Below are positions 63,983-64,000 of a DNA stretch of 64,000 nucleotides, piece after piece. Origin of the DNA: an uncultured Eubacteriales bacterium. Lineage in GTDB: Bacteria > Bacillota > Clostridia > Oscillospirales > CAG-272. Within the stretch, counting starts at the first letter, position 1. Each line of letters begins with the position of its first letter. The position numbers were made by a program, and so were the translations under genes. The notes below the pieces were generated by a model, which was not told where the DNA came from, made no database searches, and saw only the letters and a program-made list of their open reading frames with translations. The stretch spans positions 49,931-113,930 of the forward strand of contig CABUHS010000004.1 of assembly GCA_902491535.1 (NCBI GenBank), in the 5' to 3' direction.

Positions 63983-64000
63983 TTTTTAGTCTCCTTCTTA

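Overview
The window reads as a chromosomal segment of a Gram-positive, endospore-forming Clostridia-type bacterium, most likely an anaerobic gut or rumen member of the Oscillospirales or a neighbouring order. Supporting signs are spoIIGA-sigE, divIB, ftsZ, a ComF/RecD2 pair, strong SD sequences, consensus sigma-A promoters, a dockerin-bearing secreted glycosidase, uronate metabolism and GH94/GH2 enzymes. The species assignment is inference. I see no prophage, insertion sequence, CRISPR array or rRNA operon.

Layout. 1-2.3 kb: 5' part of a GTP-type PEP carboxykinase, rsmA and a tRNA-Thr(CGT) with its own promoter and terminator. 2.5-7.6 kb: a fused ABC exporter and a uronate isomerase operon with a GntR-type palindrome. 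7.6-10.2 kb: a likely structured small RNA, an MFS transporter and an orphan metal-type ABC permease. 10.4-19.8 kb (all minus): M16C peptidase, MreB-like protein, comF-recD2, metK and a small membrane export protein. 20.1-24.6 kb (minus): the str operon rpsL-rpsG-fusA-tuf. 25-29.5 kb: two envelope proteins, then ftsZ, a GNAT gene and divIB (minus). 29.6-30.1 kb: an array of about 130-bp structured repeats. 30.3-35.2 kb: lepA-hemW-dockerin/GH99-like gene. 35.4 kb: rpsT. 36.3-43.7 kb: rpoB-rpoC. 43.8-47 kb (minus): an ECF sigma factor fused to an approximately 870-residue C-terminal region. 47.3-51.5 kb: a serine hydrolase with a small membrane protein, spoIIGA-sigE and a PadR regulator. 51.7-62.8 kb: GH94 phosphorylase, a large GH94-like enzyme, a GH2 enzyme, nadE and a uracil/hypoxanthine-DNA glycosylase. 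62.9-64 kb: a lipoprotein.

How the parts work together. Much of the window is housekeeping: translation (rpsL, rpsG, fusA, tuf, rpsT, lepA, rsmA), transcription (rpoBC, sigE, ECF sigma), division and shape (ftsZ, divIB, mreB-like), and metK, nadE, recD2. The accessory content is carbohydrate-related. Secreted dockerin/GH99-like activity, uptake (MFS), intracellular phosphorolysis (GH94 and its large relative), GH2 hydrolysis and uronate isomerisation fit a glycan-degrading lifestyle.

The most unusual signals are four. (1) A dispersed repeat of about 70 bp, in five copies, sits at or near intrinsic terminators (43.76, 48.85 twice, 51.53 and, inverted, 10.1 kb). (2) A four-unit array of about 130-bp elements lies between divIB and lepA; two of the units have cloverleaf-like folds with unrelated arm sequences but the same architecture. 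(3) An ECF sigma factor carries a giant duplicated C-terminal module and sits behind a plausible self-recognised promoter. (4) Ribosomal protein S12 naturally carries Arg at the position equivalent to E. coli Lys88, a streptomycin-resistance substitution.
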